A stretch of DNA of 36,906 bases from DAIPXZ01 sp036782995 (GCA_036782995.1 DAIPXZ010000013.1:1-36906), one strand, 5' to 3'; counted from the first letter of the stretch, positions 1 to 9,267 are shown. Notes: generated from the sequence alone by a model not told the origin. Program-made: numbers and translations.

Positions 1-710
1 TCCTTTAATTGAATCGAAGCCGCAATACTTTGAAGCTCTTCCGGAAACGACGTTTCTGCCGTCGTGCAATTCACACCAATGCCTAAAACAATATATTGTA
101 CTCGTCCGGTCTCGAAATCGGCGGCCGCTTCCGTCAAAATGCCGCAAACCTTCTTCCCTTCAACGAAAATATCATTTACCCACTTGATGCCGACAGCTTG
201 TGATGTTAGCTTTTCTATCGCACGAGAAACCGCCACAGAAGCGGTAATTGTCACCATTGTCGCTTGCTCCATCGTAATCGGCAAACGAAGGACAACACTC
301 ATGTAGAGGCCCGTATTGGCAGGCGAATAAAATGATCGCCCCAGTCGACCGCGTCCACCCGTTTGCTTTTCGGCAATATATACTGCCCCGTGCGGCGCCA
401 GCTCTAATGCCTTTCTCTTTGCGAGTGTATTTGTCGAATCCACCGTATCAAAAATCTCGACCTGAATGTCCCGATATCGCGGTAAAAGTGCCGCCTTCAC
501 GCCCTCAACCGTCATTCTGTCACGACCGGATAGCAATCGATAGCCGTGATTCGTCACCGCCTCAATCGGATACCCTTCGACCTTGAGTGTGCGAATATTC
601 TTCCATATTGCAGTACGCGACAATGAGAGCTCGTGTGCCAGCATCTGCCCGGACACAAATTCGCCCATGTGCGATTCGAGAATATGGAGAATGGCGTCTT
701 TACTGGTCAT
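1..710 (-). CDS. birA: Biotin operon repressor / biotin-protein ligase, partial (C-terminus off the window)
   Basis: The enzyme makes biotinyl-5'-AMP and attaches biotin to carboxylase carrier domains, and the N-terminal domain usually represses biotin genes. I translated it by hand from the ATG at 708-710, preceded by AAGAGGTG. About 236 residues are visible. Residues 1-60 form a winged-helix domain (SLSRTAIWKNIRTLKVEGY), so this is the bifunctional repressor type. The ligase domain follows, with the ATP/biotin loop GGRGRLGR near residue 120 and the KWVNDI motif near residue 183. The reading frame is open to position 1, so the C-terminal SH3-like domain is missing only because the window ends. 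It lies downstream of serA but beyond serA's terminator, and probably has its own promoter (TGCTATATGAT, 732-742). Family assignment is secure. Confidence 0.93.
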   Translation of the reverse strand, partial: MTSKDAILHILESHMGEFVSGQMLAHELSLSRTAIWKNIRTLKVEGYPIEAVTNHGYRLLSGRDRMTVEGVKAALLPRYRDIQVEIFDTVDSTNTLAKRKALELAPHGAVYIAEKQTGGRGRLGRSFYSPANTGLYMSVVLRLPITMEQATMVTITASVAVSRAIEKLTSQAVGIKWVNDIFVEGKKVCGILTEAAADFETGRVQYIVLGIGVNCTTAETSFPEELQSIAASIQLK

Positions 711-731
711 GAGCACCTCTTGATTCATTGC

Positions 732-742
732 ATCATATAGCA
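732..742 (-). promoter_or_regulatory. Putative extended -10 promoter for birA, embedded in the serA terminator tail
   Basis: On the minus strand the sequence reads TGCTATATGAT directly after the U-tract of the serA terminator. That gives a TGn-type -10 about 22 bases from the birA start codon. No good -35 is visible, because the terminator stem occupies that place. Confidence 0.35.
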
Positions 743-767
743 AAAAGCTGAGCTTATGCCCAGCTTT
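742..767 (-). terminator. Rho-independent terminator of the serA operon
   Basis: A ten-pair stem (744-753 with 758-767, one G-U type pair) with a TTAT/ATAA loop is followed on the minus strand by a run of five T. It sits just after the serA stop codon and before birA. Confidence 0.8.
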
Positions 768-788
768 GCCAGTATTCTCGTTATGATA

Positions 789-2393
789 TTAGAATGTCAG
801 CTGTGTTACTCTCAATACATCTGTAATGGAAGCAAGCTCTGTAAGCATCTTCTCATCAAGTGGATCATGAATCGAGATAAATGACTGAGCCTTATTCGAA
901 TTCGGCTTTACACCCCAATGCATGCTGTTGATGTTGATGTTATGGCTGCCGAGCAGTGTTGCAATCTTGCCGATTATGCCAGGGACATCTTCATTTTGCA
1001 TCGCAATAACTGTCTGTGAGAGAACGAAGTTCATCTGGTAACCGAAGAATGTGACGAGAACCTCGGTATCTTCGCCAAAGATTGTTCCGCTGACAGATAA
1101 CTCACGATTGTCTTCGGATACAAAATTAACTTCAATAAGATTGTTGTAGCGCTGGATTTGCGTTGATTTGCTTTCGATGACCTCAATACCGCGATTTTCA
1201 ACAGATTGACGGACATTGACGAAACTGACACGATCATCAGAAAGTGCCGAGAGGAAGCCCTTGAGAACGGACAATGTAAGGATGCCCGTTTCTTGATTTG
1301 CTAACTCGCCACGATAGATGACTTCAATCTTCTTAATCGGTGCTTTTTCTGCTTGATAGTAAATTTTACCAAGCTTCTCAGCTAATGATGCGTATGGACG
1401 AAGGGCTGCCATATTGCCTGAGAAACGAGGCATGTTGATAGCCGCAACGAGTTCGCCGCGTAATGCCTTCGCAACCAATTCGGTAACCGCAGAACCGACG
1501 TTATGGTTTGCTTCATGTGTAGATGCACCGAGGTGAGGCGTAACGACACAATTCGGAAGCGTGAGTAATGGATTCTGGAAATTTTGTTCGCCTGGCTTTT
1601 TGTCATATGACGGTTCCTTATCGAATACGTCGATTGCGGCAGCGGCGACCTGACCAGATACGAGAGCGTCATACAAAGCCGCCTCGTCAACCAATCCACC
1701 ACGAGCAGCATTTACAATACGTACGCCCTTCTTGCACTTAGCAAGCTCCGCAGCGCCAACCATACCGTGAGTTTCTTTGTTCTTCGGTGTGTGGAATGTA
1801 ATCAAATCAGCGATTGTGAGCAAATCATCAAGTGTTGCGCACTTCGTGGCACCAACACGGTCAAATTGCTCCTGTGATATATACGGATCAAATGCTACAA
1901 CATCCATACCGATGCCTTTGAGCTTTCTGGCAACAATGGAACCGATACGTCCGAGGCCGATAACACCTACGGTCTTACCTTCAAGCTCGTTACCGATCAT
2001 TTGCGCACGGCGGAAATCGTCATTGTGTGCGGCTTCATTAGCGTGGCAAAGATTTCTGAAAATCGAAAATGCATGTGCAACGGCGAGTTCGCCAGCGGCC
2101 ATGATATTCGCTTCAGGGGTGTTAACAGCAATGATACCGTGTTCCGTGCATGCCTTCACGTCAATATTGTCAATACCATTTCCGGCACGGCCAACTACCT
2201 TCAGGTTCTTTGCATTAGCAAGCAATGCTTGATTTACCTGGGTAACCGAGCGGACAATCAATCCGTCATATTCACCAATCATGCCAGCGATTTCGTCTTG
2301 GGAGAAGCCAAGCTTCTCATCGACTTCAAATCCGTTATCACGCAAGTATTGAACGGAATCTGCTGCGATTTTTTCTGCTACCAGAATCTTCAT
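789..2393 (-). CDS. serA: D-3-phosphoglycerate dehydrogenase
   Basis: It oxidises 3-phosphoglycerate to 3-phosphohydroxypyruvate with NAD+, the first step of serine synthesis in the cytoplasm. The protein has 534 residues, the length of the long type with an extra ASB domain and a C-terminal ACT domain. The NAD-binding glycine motif GLGRIG is at 146-151. The catalytic set is Arg231 (in ARGGLVDE), Glu260 and His287 (in TPHLGAST). The ACT domain, about residues 463-534, begins with NEDVPGIIGKIATLLGSHN, which suggests serine or another ligand may control it allosterically. The start is the ATG at 2391-2393 behind GGAGGTAACATT. The aminotransferase gene lies 44 bp upstream on the same strand, so the two are likely co-transcribed and consecutive in the pathway. 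A phosphoserine phosphatase is not in the window. Confidence 0.96.
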   Translation of the reverse strand: MKILVAEKIAADSVQYLRDNGFEVDEKLGFSQDEIAGMIGEYDGLIVRSVTQVNQALLANAKNLKVVGRAGNGIDNIDVKACTEHGIIAVNTPEANIMAAGELAVAHAFSIFRNLCHANEAAHNDDFRRAQMIGNELEGKTVGVIGLGRIGSIVARKLKGIGMDVVAFDPYISQEQFDRVGATKCATLDDLLTIADLITFHTPKNKETHGMVGAAELAKCKKGVRIVNAARGGLVDEAALYDALVSGQVAAAAIDVFDKEPSYDKKPGEQNFQNPLLTLPNCVVTPHLGASTHEANHNVGSAVTELVAKALRGELVAAINMPRFSGNMAALRPYASLAEKLGKIYYQAEKAPIKKIEVIYRGELANQETGILTLSVLKGFLSALSDDRVSFVNVRQSVENRGIEVIESKSTQIQRYNNLIEVNFVSEDNRELSVSGTIFGEDTEVLVTFFGYQMNFVLSQTVIAMQNEDVPGIIGKIATLLGSHNININSMHWGVKPNSNKAQSFISIHDPLDEKMLTELASITDVLRVTQLTF

Positions 2394-2437
2394 AATGTTA
2401 CCTCCAAATTATGTCCGTCTCCGTGTTTAAACGGAGC

Positions 2438-3529
2438 TTACTCTTTTGCCTTCAATTCAGCGATTGCTTTATCCAAGTCCTTCAACATGGCTTCAACATC
2501 CTTGAGTGATGTGTCTGCCATATGTGCAATTCGGAACGTCTTATCCTTCAACGGACCGTAACCGTTGGAAAGGAGATATCCGCGCTGTCCCATAGCCGCA
2601 TTCAAAGAAGCAAATGGGATGCCCAACGTATTAGTGATACATGTCACTGTGACAGAAAGGTGCTTCGGGTTCGAATATAGAGCGCAATTTGTCTTGGCCC
2701 ATTCGCGAACGCAATCTGCCATCGCACAATGACGCTTGTATCGCTCTTCGATACCTTCTTCAAGGATACAATCAAGTTGATAATCCAATGCATACATATG
2801 TGCCAAAGAAGGAGTCGATGGATATTGATATGGCTTTTCCTTCACGAATTTGGCTAGCTCGACATAGTCAAAGTAAAGTCCGCGATTCGGAATACCCTTT
2901 GCCTTTTCGAGTGCTCTCTCGGTAACACTCGCAATGGAAAGTCCCGGAGGCAAACCAAGGCATTTCTGGGATGAAGTGATGCAAACATCAATGCCGAGTT
3001 CATCGACGGGAATATAGTCGCCGCCCATAGAGCTGACAGTATCTACGCAGAAAATTACATCTGGGAACAAATCCATAACTTCCGCAATTTCGAAAATCGG
3101 ATTTCTGACACCAGTAGCAGTCTCGTTATGCGTAATGGTTACTAAATCATATTCGCCCGTCTCCAGCACTTTCTTCACCATAGATGGTGTAGTGACTTCG
3201 CCGAGCTCCGAACGAAAAATATCTGCGGGAATGCCATTTGCGGTACACATCTTGTACCATCTTTCACCAAATGCACCGATTGAAAATACAGCTGCTTTCT
3301 TGCCCGTGAAACATCGTACTGCGCCTTCCATCAAACCACTACCGGATGATGTAGAAAGGATGATGGTGTTCTCTGTACCCATCACTTTCTGGAGCTTCTC
3401 AGAGATTCTCTGCTGAAGAAGCGTGGCTTCCTTTGTACGGTGTCCGATCATCGGTGTGGACATTTTTGCCAAAACTTCCGAACGAACATCCACAGGGCCC
3501 GGAATGAATAATTTCTTATGTGAACTCAC
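2438..3529 (-). CDS. Class V aminotransferase, probable phosphoserine aminotransferase of the alanine-glyoxylate type
   Basis: This PLP-dependent aminotransferase has 363 residues. The PLP-binding lysine is Lys189 in SSQKCLGLPPG, and the cofactor-ring aspartate is Asp163 in CVDTVSS. The N-terminal LFIPGPVDVR is typical of the serine-glyoxylate/alanine-glyoxylate subfamily rather than classical SerC. Because it lies 44 bp before serA on the same strand, its likely job is converting 3-phosphohydroxypyruvate and glutamate to phosphoserine. That is inference from context: homologues of this subfamily also use glyoxylate, alanine or serine. The start is a GTG at 3527-3529, chosen because GGGAGG stands eight bases upstream and no ATG lies near. 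Confidence 0.88.
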   Translation of the reverse strand: MSSHKKLFIPGPVDVRSEVLAKMSTPMIGHRTKEATLLQQRISEKLQKVMGTENTIILSTSSGSGLMEGAVRCFTGKKAAVFSIGAFGERWYKMCTANGIPADIFRSELGEVTTPSMVKKVLETGEYDLVTITHNETATGVRNPIFEIAEVMDLFPDVIFCVDTVSSMGGDYIPVDELGIDVCITSSQKCLGLPPGLSIASVTERALEKAKGIPNRGLYFDYVELAKFVKEKPYQYPSTPSLAHMYALDYQLDCILEEGIEERYKRHCAMADCVREWAKTNCALYSNPKHLSVTVTCITNTLGIPFASLNAAMGQRGYLLSNGYGPLKDKTFRIAHMADTSLKDVEAMLKDLDKAIAELKAKE

Positions 3530-3571
3530 TTGAAATTCCTCCCTTGCAAACTTGCATTAACATACCAAATT

Positions 3572-3600
3572 ATTGTATATGGATTTTGCACTTTTGACTA
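3572..3600 (-). promoter_or_regulatory. Putative promoter of the aminotransferase-serA operon
   Basis: On the minus strand TAGTCA and TACAAT are separated by 17 bases, each matching four to five of six consensus positions. The leader to the GTG start is only about 35 bases, too short for a T-box or riboswitch. Confidence 0.4.
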
Positions 3601-3725
3601 GTAAAAAAGATGCAAATCAGCGAATTTCTACAATTTAGCAAAAAAGAATTCTATTCCATTTCTTTTCATGACCGCATCGACGAAATAAGTAGCGAAAAGA
3701 TTTTCATTTCTTTCATTATCCAAAC

Positions 3726-3756
3726 AAAAATCCCCGTGAAAAATCTTCACGGGGAT
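3726..3756 (-). terminator. Rho-independent terminator of the PP2C/LysM membrane-protein gene
   Basis: A perfect 11-pair stem (3730-3740 with 3746-3756, arm ATCCCCGTGAA) has a five-base loop and is followed on the minus strand by TTTTT. It stands about 55 bases after the TAA at 3810-3812. Confidence 0.87.
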
Positions 3757-3809
3757 TCATTTCATCTTGTCATTTCGGTATGTCTACTGGCTCAAAATGA
3801 TGTTCTGGT

Positions 3810-6800
3810 TTATTGCAGCATTGTCGTAGGCGGCAACAGTATGGTATCACCCGGTTGTGGCGTATAAGCAGCATCCAAATTGTTATAGGTCTTTATGGTC
3901 GTTACGCGGGCATCCGTATCCGAATCAATATTGATTCCGTATACTGTGTAGAACAAATCCCACCATGTACGACAACCTGTCGCCTCGGAGAATGTGAATG
4001 TACCAACCGGATCGGTTCCGATAACCGGTGTAGATGTACTCGGATCAACGGATGCATTCGGGTCAACTACGCTCGAAGCATTCGGATCGACCGATGCGTT
4101 CGGGTCAANNNNNNNNNNNNNNNNNNNNNNNNNNNNNNNNNNNNNNNNNNNNNNNNNNNNNNNNNNNNNNNNNNNNNNNNNNNNNNNNNNNNNNNNNNNN
4201 NNNNNNNNGAAGCATTCGGATCGACCGATGCGTTCGGGTCAACTACAGAAGACGTATCCAAGGCCAAATCAATTGAAGTGATGGCAGTTGACTCTGTTGC
4301 TTCTGTTTCCTTGCTCTCATCCTTCTTGCCGCAGGATTGCGCAACTAAAACGATAATCACAATGACACAAATCAATGAGATAGCAATCAAACCAATTTGG
4401 AAATATGTATTCTTGTTACCATTTCCGCCGCCAAAATCAAAGCCTTGCTCTGAATCTTGTGGGCGACTGCCACGCGGTGGTGTCGGACGACCGCCTTGCG
4501 GACGTGGTTTCCCAGCACCTTGTGGGCGTTGACCGGTCGGATGTTGCGAAGCACCGGAATTCATCGGCTCTTCACCTGGATACATCGGAGGAACGGCCGG
4601 AGCCGGAGTCGAATAATTGAATAGGTCGGCAACCGCTGGTGGCGGGTTATCAAAATCATATTTCACCTGACCAATAGATGGGTCACTATACTGATTGTCA
4701 CTATATGCCTGTTCTTGCGTATATTCTGCGTTGGGGGCATATGCCGCGTTCGGATCATATCCGGCTTCTTGACCATATGTCGCACCATATGGGGCATCAT
4801 ATTGTGGTGTCGTGCCATAATCGGCATACTCGCCGTTCGGTGCATCCGGAGAAGCATATCCATATTGTGACGGATCTTGATACGAAGCGCCCTGCGCACT
4901 CATGTAAGAATCATATTGTGGTTCTGCCGGGATGCCAGAGGCATCTTCGTCGGTGGTATACGATCCACGTGCATAAACACCGGAGTCTTCATATCCCACA
5001 GGCGTATCGCTGTTTGCCGGATACGTCGGAGGTGTATATGTAGGTGCTTCATAAAGTGGCATATCAGGAATGTCAGAGGATGCGGCTTCAAGTGGTGCCA
5101 CTGGCGCCTCTGCCCCTTCAAACGGAATGAAGAATTCATCATTTCCTGTAGCGCCTGATTGTTGATTTGTGAAAGAAGAAGAATCTGCATAATCCGAAGG
5201 ATATCCTTCACTCATTCCATATCTTTCTTCAGCAGTCGGTTCTGCATCACCGAAGAGTAATGGTTCTTCATTTACAGATGATTCAGTTTCCGGTACAATC
5301 GGCTGTTCTTGATCCTGGGACATAACGCTACTCTCCTCGTGTAATGTCTCGGATACACCGTCATAGATAGGTGCTTCCGCAACCGGTGCCGAAATAGTAT
5401 CTGAAAATACTTCGGCATTCGGTTCAGTCTCCTTGGTCATGTCTATTGTAGAAGACGATTGATTGATTGCATCCGTTGCGTCACCCATCAAAAGTGGCCC
5501 ATCAGTGGAAGCAGTATTTGGAATGACAATATCACCCACTGCCTCGTCGGAAGCCATGTTCAAGGTCGGCGCAATGTCAGAGACTGACGCCGTGGTAGTC
5601 GGTGTCACAAAAGAAGTAACCGGAGCGGCCACAAAGGTCTGCTCCGCAGGAGAAGCAACAAAAGGTGTCGACGCGGTAGTTGTCGGTGTCACAAAGGCAG
5701 ATGCGTCCGGTCCTGCAACAAACGGATTCGAATCCGTAGGAGTTACAAATGTATTATCCGAAGTATTAACGAACGAGGTATCGGCCGATGGTGTTACGAA
5801 AGATGGCGTCGATGCAGCCGGTGTGACAGTATCCATGACGAAAGGATTGACATTCGTTTCGGCAGCAGGAGTCACCGGCTCCGCTCCAAAAAATAACGGA
5901 GCGTCAACAGGAGAAGCAATCGGTGCATCAGGCATTTGTGGTACGACAAAGGCATTTGGAGAAGCTGTCGCATCCGCCATCGGAGTCACAAAGGAAGTGT
6001 CGGCAAACGGATTGACTGCCTCAGTCGCCATCGGCGCACTCGCTGCTGGAGCCACAAAAGGATTTACCGGAGCAGCTTCGGAAACAGGTGCAACAGGTGG
6101 TATTGGTGCAATTACCGGTGGTACAGGTGCGACGATGGGAGTCGCTACAGGTGCTACGACTGGCGCAACAACCGGAGCAGTGGTCGGGATATCACCAAAT
6201 ACTAACGGTGCCTCAACAACTGGCTGTGTGCCAGTGGCTTGCATGCCCCCAAAAGGATTCGGAGAATCGACAGGCACCTTGGCAGGTTCGTCATTTTCGC
6301 CCATATCTGTAGTCATCTCAACATCATCGTAGGATTGACTGTGCTTTTTCTTGCCGAAGCCGAAGAAACCACCCTTTTCCTGCGATGTAATATCTTCAAC
6401 GAAAGAAATCATGAATTGAAGCGGCACACCCGGAAGCTTCGCCGAGGCCTCAGTAATGACAACGCCTGCAGCATCGCATTGGTCTTCAGCATCATAGAGA
6501 ATGCGAAGTAATTCCTTTTGTCCGACAGCATCATAGACCTCACGGTTGCAAAGAATAATGCAATCGTCCAACTTTAGCTGAGCGATATTGGAGCAAAGTG
6601 CCGTTGCCGTCTTCGAAGCACAATAGTTCGTGAAATTATCCACTCGTTGGTTTTGTGTATTCACTGGGTCGATTCGGATATCGGCCGCCGTCAAAGGGTA
6701 AAGCGTGTCGTCACGATAAAGGAATGCCAATCCGGTACCCATCGTAATCGCGAACGCTTCGGAATCCTTAACCATAACGCCAGCAAAGAAAGGCGCGCGG

Positions 6801-7144
6801 ACATTATCTGCCTGGAGCTTTCTCTTCCCTGTTACGGCTACTGCGGTATTCACCATCTCGCCGATTTGGTCGTCCAAGGTCTTACGCCCCGTTTTCAATT
6901 CCGTACAAAAACGACGGAGTAGCGGTTCATAAGAAGGAATCGTTTCTGGAGTATAATTCGGTTCTGTAGGATGCGAGAAGACAGAGAAGAAAAATCCTCT
7001 GTCTTCTTTGTCGTTGGTTATGTCAGCTGAACGGGTCTCTCGTTTACCGGAAATACGTCCGTCCATGTAAAAAGCATCGGTCAGTTCCGCAGTCGGAAAG
7101 TATCTTGCTGTAAGGGTAGTGGCAAGATGAGTCTGTTTTGCCAT
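3810..7144 (-). CDS. Membrane protein with degenerate PP2C-like phosphatase domain, long low-complexity linker, one TM helix and external LysM-like domain (interrupted by assembly gap)
   Basis: Residues 1-250 resemble a PP2C-type Ser/Thr phosphatase fold (MGTGLAFLYRDDTLYPL, then a CN-REVYDAVGQKE segment where these enzymes have their 'SDGL' turn), but the usual metal-binding aspartates are not obvious, so it may sense or bind rather than catalyse. Residues 290-600 are Pro/Ala/Val/Thr-rich with five NPF motifs (296, 361, 378, 433, 473) and repeated PLLFGD-like motifs. Residues 690-860 are Tyr- and Pro-rich. A hydrophobic helix at about 914-936 is followed by CGKK and a Thr/Ser-rich outside segment with DPNAS repeats. 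After the gap the frame continues to a LysM-like end (TWWDLFYTVYG ... PQPGDTILLP) and a TAA at 3810. Both sides are in one frame only if the true gap length is 2 modulo 3. Expected topology is N-inside, C-outside. The promoter is at 7228-7254. The function is unknown; a cytoplasm-to-wall signalling or scaffold role is inference. Confidence 0.75.
4075..4242. repeat. 34-bp direct repeat flanking the assembly gap (tandem DPNAS-coding repeat)
   Basis: The same 34 bases occur at 4075-4108 and 4209-4242, immediately on both sides of the N run. A shorter diverged copy lies at about 4045-4070. They encode Asp-Pro-Asn-Ala-Ser units in the membrane protein on the minus strand. The array was probably collapsed or left unresolved by the assembler. 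Confidence 0.9.
4109..4208. other. Assembly gap of 100 N
   Basis: Exactly 100 undetermined bases, the conventional placeholder for a gap of unknown size. It falls inside the repeat array of the PP2C/LysM protein, so the true copy number of the repeat is unknown. Confidence 0.97.
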
Positions 7145-7227
7145 GGTAGTAGGCCTCCATTAGTAGACTTCGAACTCGTGCCCCACGTCAATCATGAAAA
7201 GCATCATAACGGGGGTTATTCTTAATA

Positions 7228-7254
7228 ATTATACCATAACGATAATTAACTCAA
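7228..7254 (-). promoter_or_regulatory. Promoter of the PP2C/LysM membrane-protein gene
   Basis: On the minus strand an extended -10, TGGTATAAT, lies 15 bases after TTGAGT (7249-7254). The -10 match is perfect; the spacing is short, as expected where the TGn element carries recognition. The leader to the ATG at 7144 is about 75 bases. Confidence 0.6.
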
Positions 7255-7293
7255 GCCTTTTTCCCTACAAATTCATGACATTTTCAAGTCATT

Positions 7294-9195
7294 TTATCCT
7301 TGTACGCTCTCAATGTACTGATTCATATATTTTTCAATAATCGGGAATGGAGCTGCACCAATATCAAGATAAGCAGTATGAATTTCTTTTGCAGTCGCTT
7401 CGCCGTCCAGCTCACTAAAAGCCGTGTTCATAATACTCTCGGTCTGAAGGTTACCGAAGCAATATGGCATGATGTAGCAAGGGATTTCCACACACATATC
7501 CCAGAACCAGTCGACGGCGCTATCCGTATCCAGACCATAGTTAAACGAAGCCAGATATTCCCGTACGTCGTCCTTTGTCCAACCTTCGTAGTTGATGCCA
7601 ATGTCGATACGAGCGAAAAAGTAATAGTTAATCAATACGTCTTCGGCGTGCACAAAAGAGTAGACATTCATGTCATAATCCGTAAGGCTCATGATGTAGT
7701 TTTCGCAATATGTGGCCCACCCCTCCGTGTATGCGATGTTGCTGCTGTAGTTTTGGAAATAATTGGTAATGTTCGCAGAGTGATAAACTGCTTCGAAAAG
7801 ATGTCCAGGATAGGATTCGTGCGCTACGGTTTGGACTAAATCTGCGCAGGATTCAAGGGCAGCGTCATTCATAAGAAGCAAATTATTTGCCTGACTATCG
7901 AGCTGGCATGAAAGATATGCCGCCGGAGAGAAGAAATCGGAAAGCTGTTCAGGAACACTCCGGATCACATAATTATGCGCCGGAAGCTCCGGAAAATCGT
8001 TGCTTATAGCCGCAATACAGAAGTCCAGGTCACTTTGGAAAGAGCCAGTTGTATAATTGTGATTCATGTATTCGTCATAGAAATCTACCGTGAATTCCGT
8101 GTTGTTAATTGTATTCGAGGCATTATCGATGGCAGCGTCCAAATAGGCAATTCCTTCTTCAACACCCATATCAGAATCGGTACGGAGCTGAAAATAAATC
8201 TCATAGAATTCTTTTCCGCCTTCGAAATTGCACATGCCACCTTCGTTTACGCCGGTGCCTTTGAGGCTCACGAGCAAGTCGCCTAAGCCTTCATATGCCG
8301 GAAAGAAATATTGGTCAAGGTAAGTCTGATTTTGCTCTATATAGTCCTGCTTCTGTTTGTCTGTAAGATCCATTTCACCCAGACGTTCCGCAAAACTGGT
8401 GACAAGGAAGTGGTCTTCTTTGTTTTCCAGCATCGCATAACAAGAGTCCGCTTGTGCTTGCAGATAATCATCTGTCGGCGAGAGACCGAGCGCTGCGCGT
8501 TCTTCCAAGAATGCGCCGATATCTGCAAAATACTCTTCATATCCAATAATTATGGCGAAATAACGTGCAATATCTTCTTCATTGGCAAATGAAATTTCCG
8601 CCATACAAATCGGCAGGTCCATTTGTATACCTGTAAGGGAGTTAACCGGTGAAATGTAGTAGTAATAATCTTGAAAAGCGATGACTTCTTCAAAATTGTA
8701 TACCAATACATCGTAGAAGATCTTATCTTCCTCCGATAATTGCTCATAGTCGATGGTTTCCAAAAGCGCAAGGTAAGCTTCGGCCTCGGCAACAGCATAT
8801 TGATCCGATTCGTAGTCACCAAAAGACAAACCTTCTTCCGGCCATTCATAACCGAGTGCTGTCGGATCATCTAAAAGGAATTCTGTATCCAGGATATCTA
8901 CGAGCGAATCGCCCAAGAGTTTTTCATCAATTTTTGCTAAAAGCTCGGCATTTTCATACCCTTCAAGCTCGCTCAAATCTACCTCAATCGTGTTGGCCGG
9001 CGGGTCAATCGGATCGGTCGGTTTTACAATCGAAGATTTTGTTTCCGTAGCTTCGGTCGTCTCCTTCGTGGTACTTCTCCGTCTGCGTTTGCTCGTCTCT
9101 TCGGACTCGGTTGTGCAGGCGACAGCTAGAAGCATCGACGCAATTAATGCTCCGCAAATATATTTTTTTATCCATTCTGATTTTGATTGTTTCAT
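7294..9195 (-). CDS. DUF885 family lipoprotein, putative metallopeptidase
   Basis: The protein is a membrane-anchored lipoprotein with a signal peptide and lipobox (ASMLLAVAC) near residue 27, followed by a Thr/Ser/Glu/Arg-rich spacer. The body matches the DUF885 family, whose mark is the HESYPGHLFEAVYH segment near residue 460, a zinc-peptidase-like HExxxxH signature. A further conserved part is NIAYTEGWATYCENY. Members are thought to be exported peptidases or carboxypeptidases, but substrates are largely unknown. I chose the ATG at 9193-9195 because GGAGGA precedes it by four to five bases and it puts the signal peptide at the N-terminus; an in-frame start 13 codons upstream has no such site. 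The length is then 633 residues. It lies 150 bp before the PP2C/LysM gene start in the same direction, but that gene has its own promoter. Confidence 0.85.
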   Translation of the reverse strand: MKQSKSEWIKKYICGALIASMLLAVACTTESEETSKRRRRSTTKETTEATETKSSIVKPTDPIDPPANTIEVDLSELEGYENAELLAKIDEKLLGDSLVDILDTEFLLDDPTALGYEWPEEGLSFGDYESDQYAVAEAEAYLALLETIDYEQLSEEDKIFYDVLVYNFEEVIAFQDYYYYISPVNSLTGIQMDLPICMAEISFANEEDIARYFAIIIGYEEYFADIGAFLEERAALGLSPTDDYLQAQADSCYAMLENKEDHFLVTSFAERLGEMDLTDKQKQDYIEQNQTYLDQYFFPAYEGLGDLLVSLKGTGVNEGGMCNFEGGKEFYEIYFQLRTDSDMGVEEGIAYLDAAIDNASNTINNTEFTVDFYDEYMNHNYTTGSFQSDLDFCIAAISNDFPELPAHNYVIRSVPEQLSDFFSPAAYLSCQLDSQANNLLLMNDAALESCADLVQTVAHESYPGHLFEAVYHSANITNYFQNYSSNIAYTEGWATYCENYIMSLTDYDMNVYSFVHAEDVLINYYFFARIDIGINYEGWTKDDVREYLASFNYGLDTDSAVDWFWDMCVEIPCYIMPYCFGNLQTESIMNTAFSELDGEATAKEIHTAYLDIGAAPFPIIEKYMNQYIESVQG

Positions 9196-9238
9196 ATATT
9201 CCTCCAATGCGATTACAAAACAACTTGCAAACACGTCT

Positions 9239-9267
9239 ATTTAATCATAAAAGTAATTGCTTGTCAT
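9239..9267 (-). promoter_or_regulatory. Possible promoter of the DUF885 lipoprotein
   Basis: Minus-strand ATGACA (9262-9267) and TTAAAT (9239-9244) are 17 bases apart. The match is moderate. It would be divergent from the ABC-operon promoter. Confidence 0.35.

Noticed and set aside
1777..2561. Overlapping plus-strand frames opposite serA and the aminotransferase
   Set aside because: They are shadows of strongly supported enzymes and have no ribosome sites.
3530..3600. T-box or serine-responsive leader before the aminotransferase-serA operon
   Set aside because: The leader is only about 35 bases from the proposed start, too short for any such element.
3610..3867. 85-codon plus-strand frame
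   Set aside because: It crosses a clear minus-strand terminator, has no ribosome site, and its product looks like nothing.
4075..4242. Direct repeat as a CRISPR array
   Set aside because: The repeats are in frame in a coding sequence, encode DPNAS units, and show no regular spacers.
4067..4250. Apparent frameshift or early stop at the end of the PP2C/LysM gene
   Set aside because: It results from the 100-N placeholder. The sequence past the gap continues the same repeat and a LysM-like domain in another frame.
5463..6332. Plus-strand open frame of 289 codons
   Set aside because: It is the mirror of the Pro/Ala/Val/Thr-rich linker of the minus-strand membrane protein. Its composition is simply the antisense of the repeats, and there is no ribosome site.
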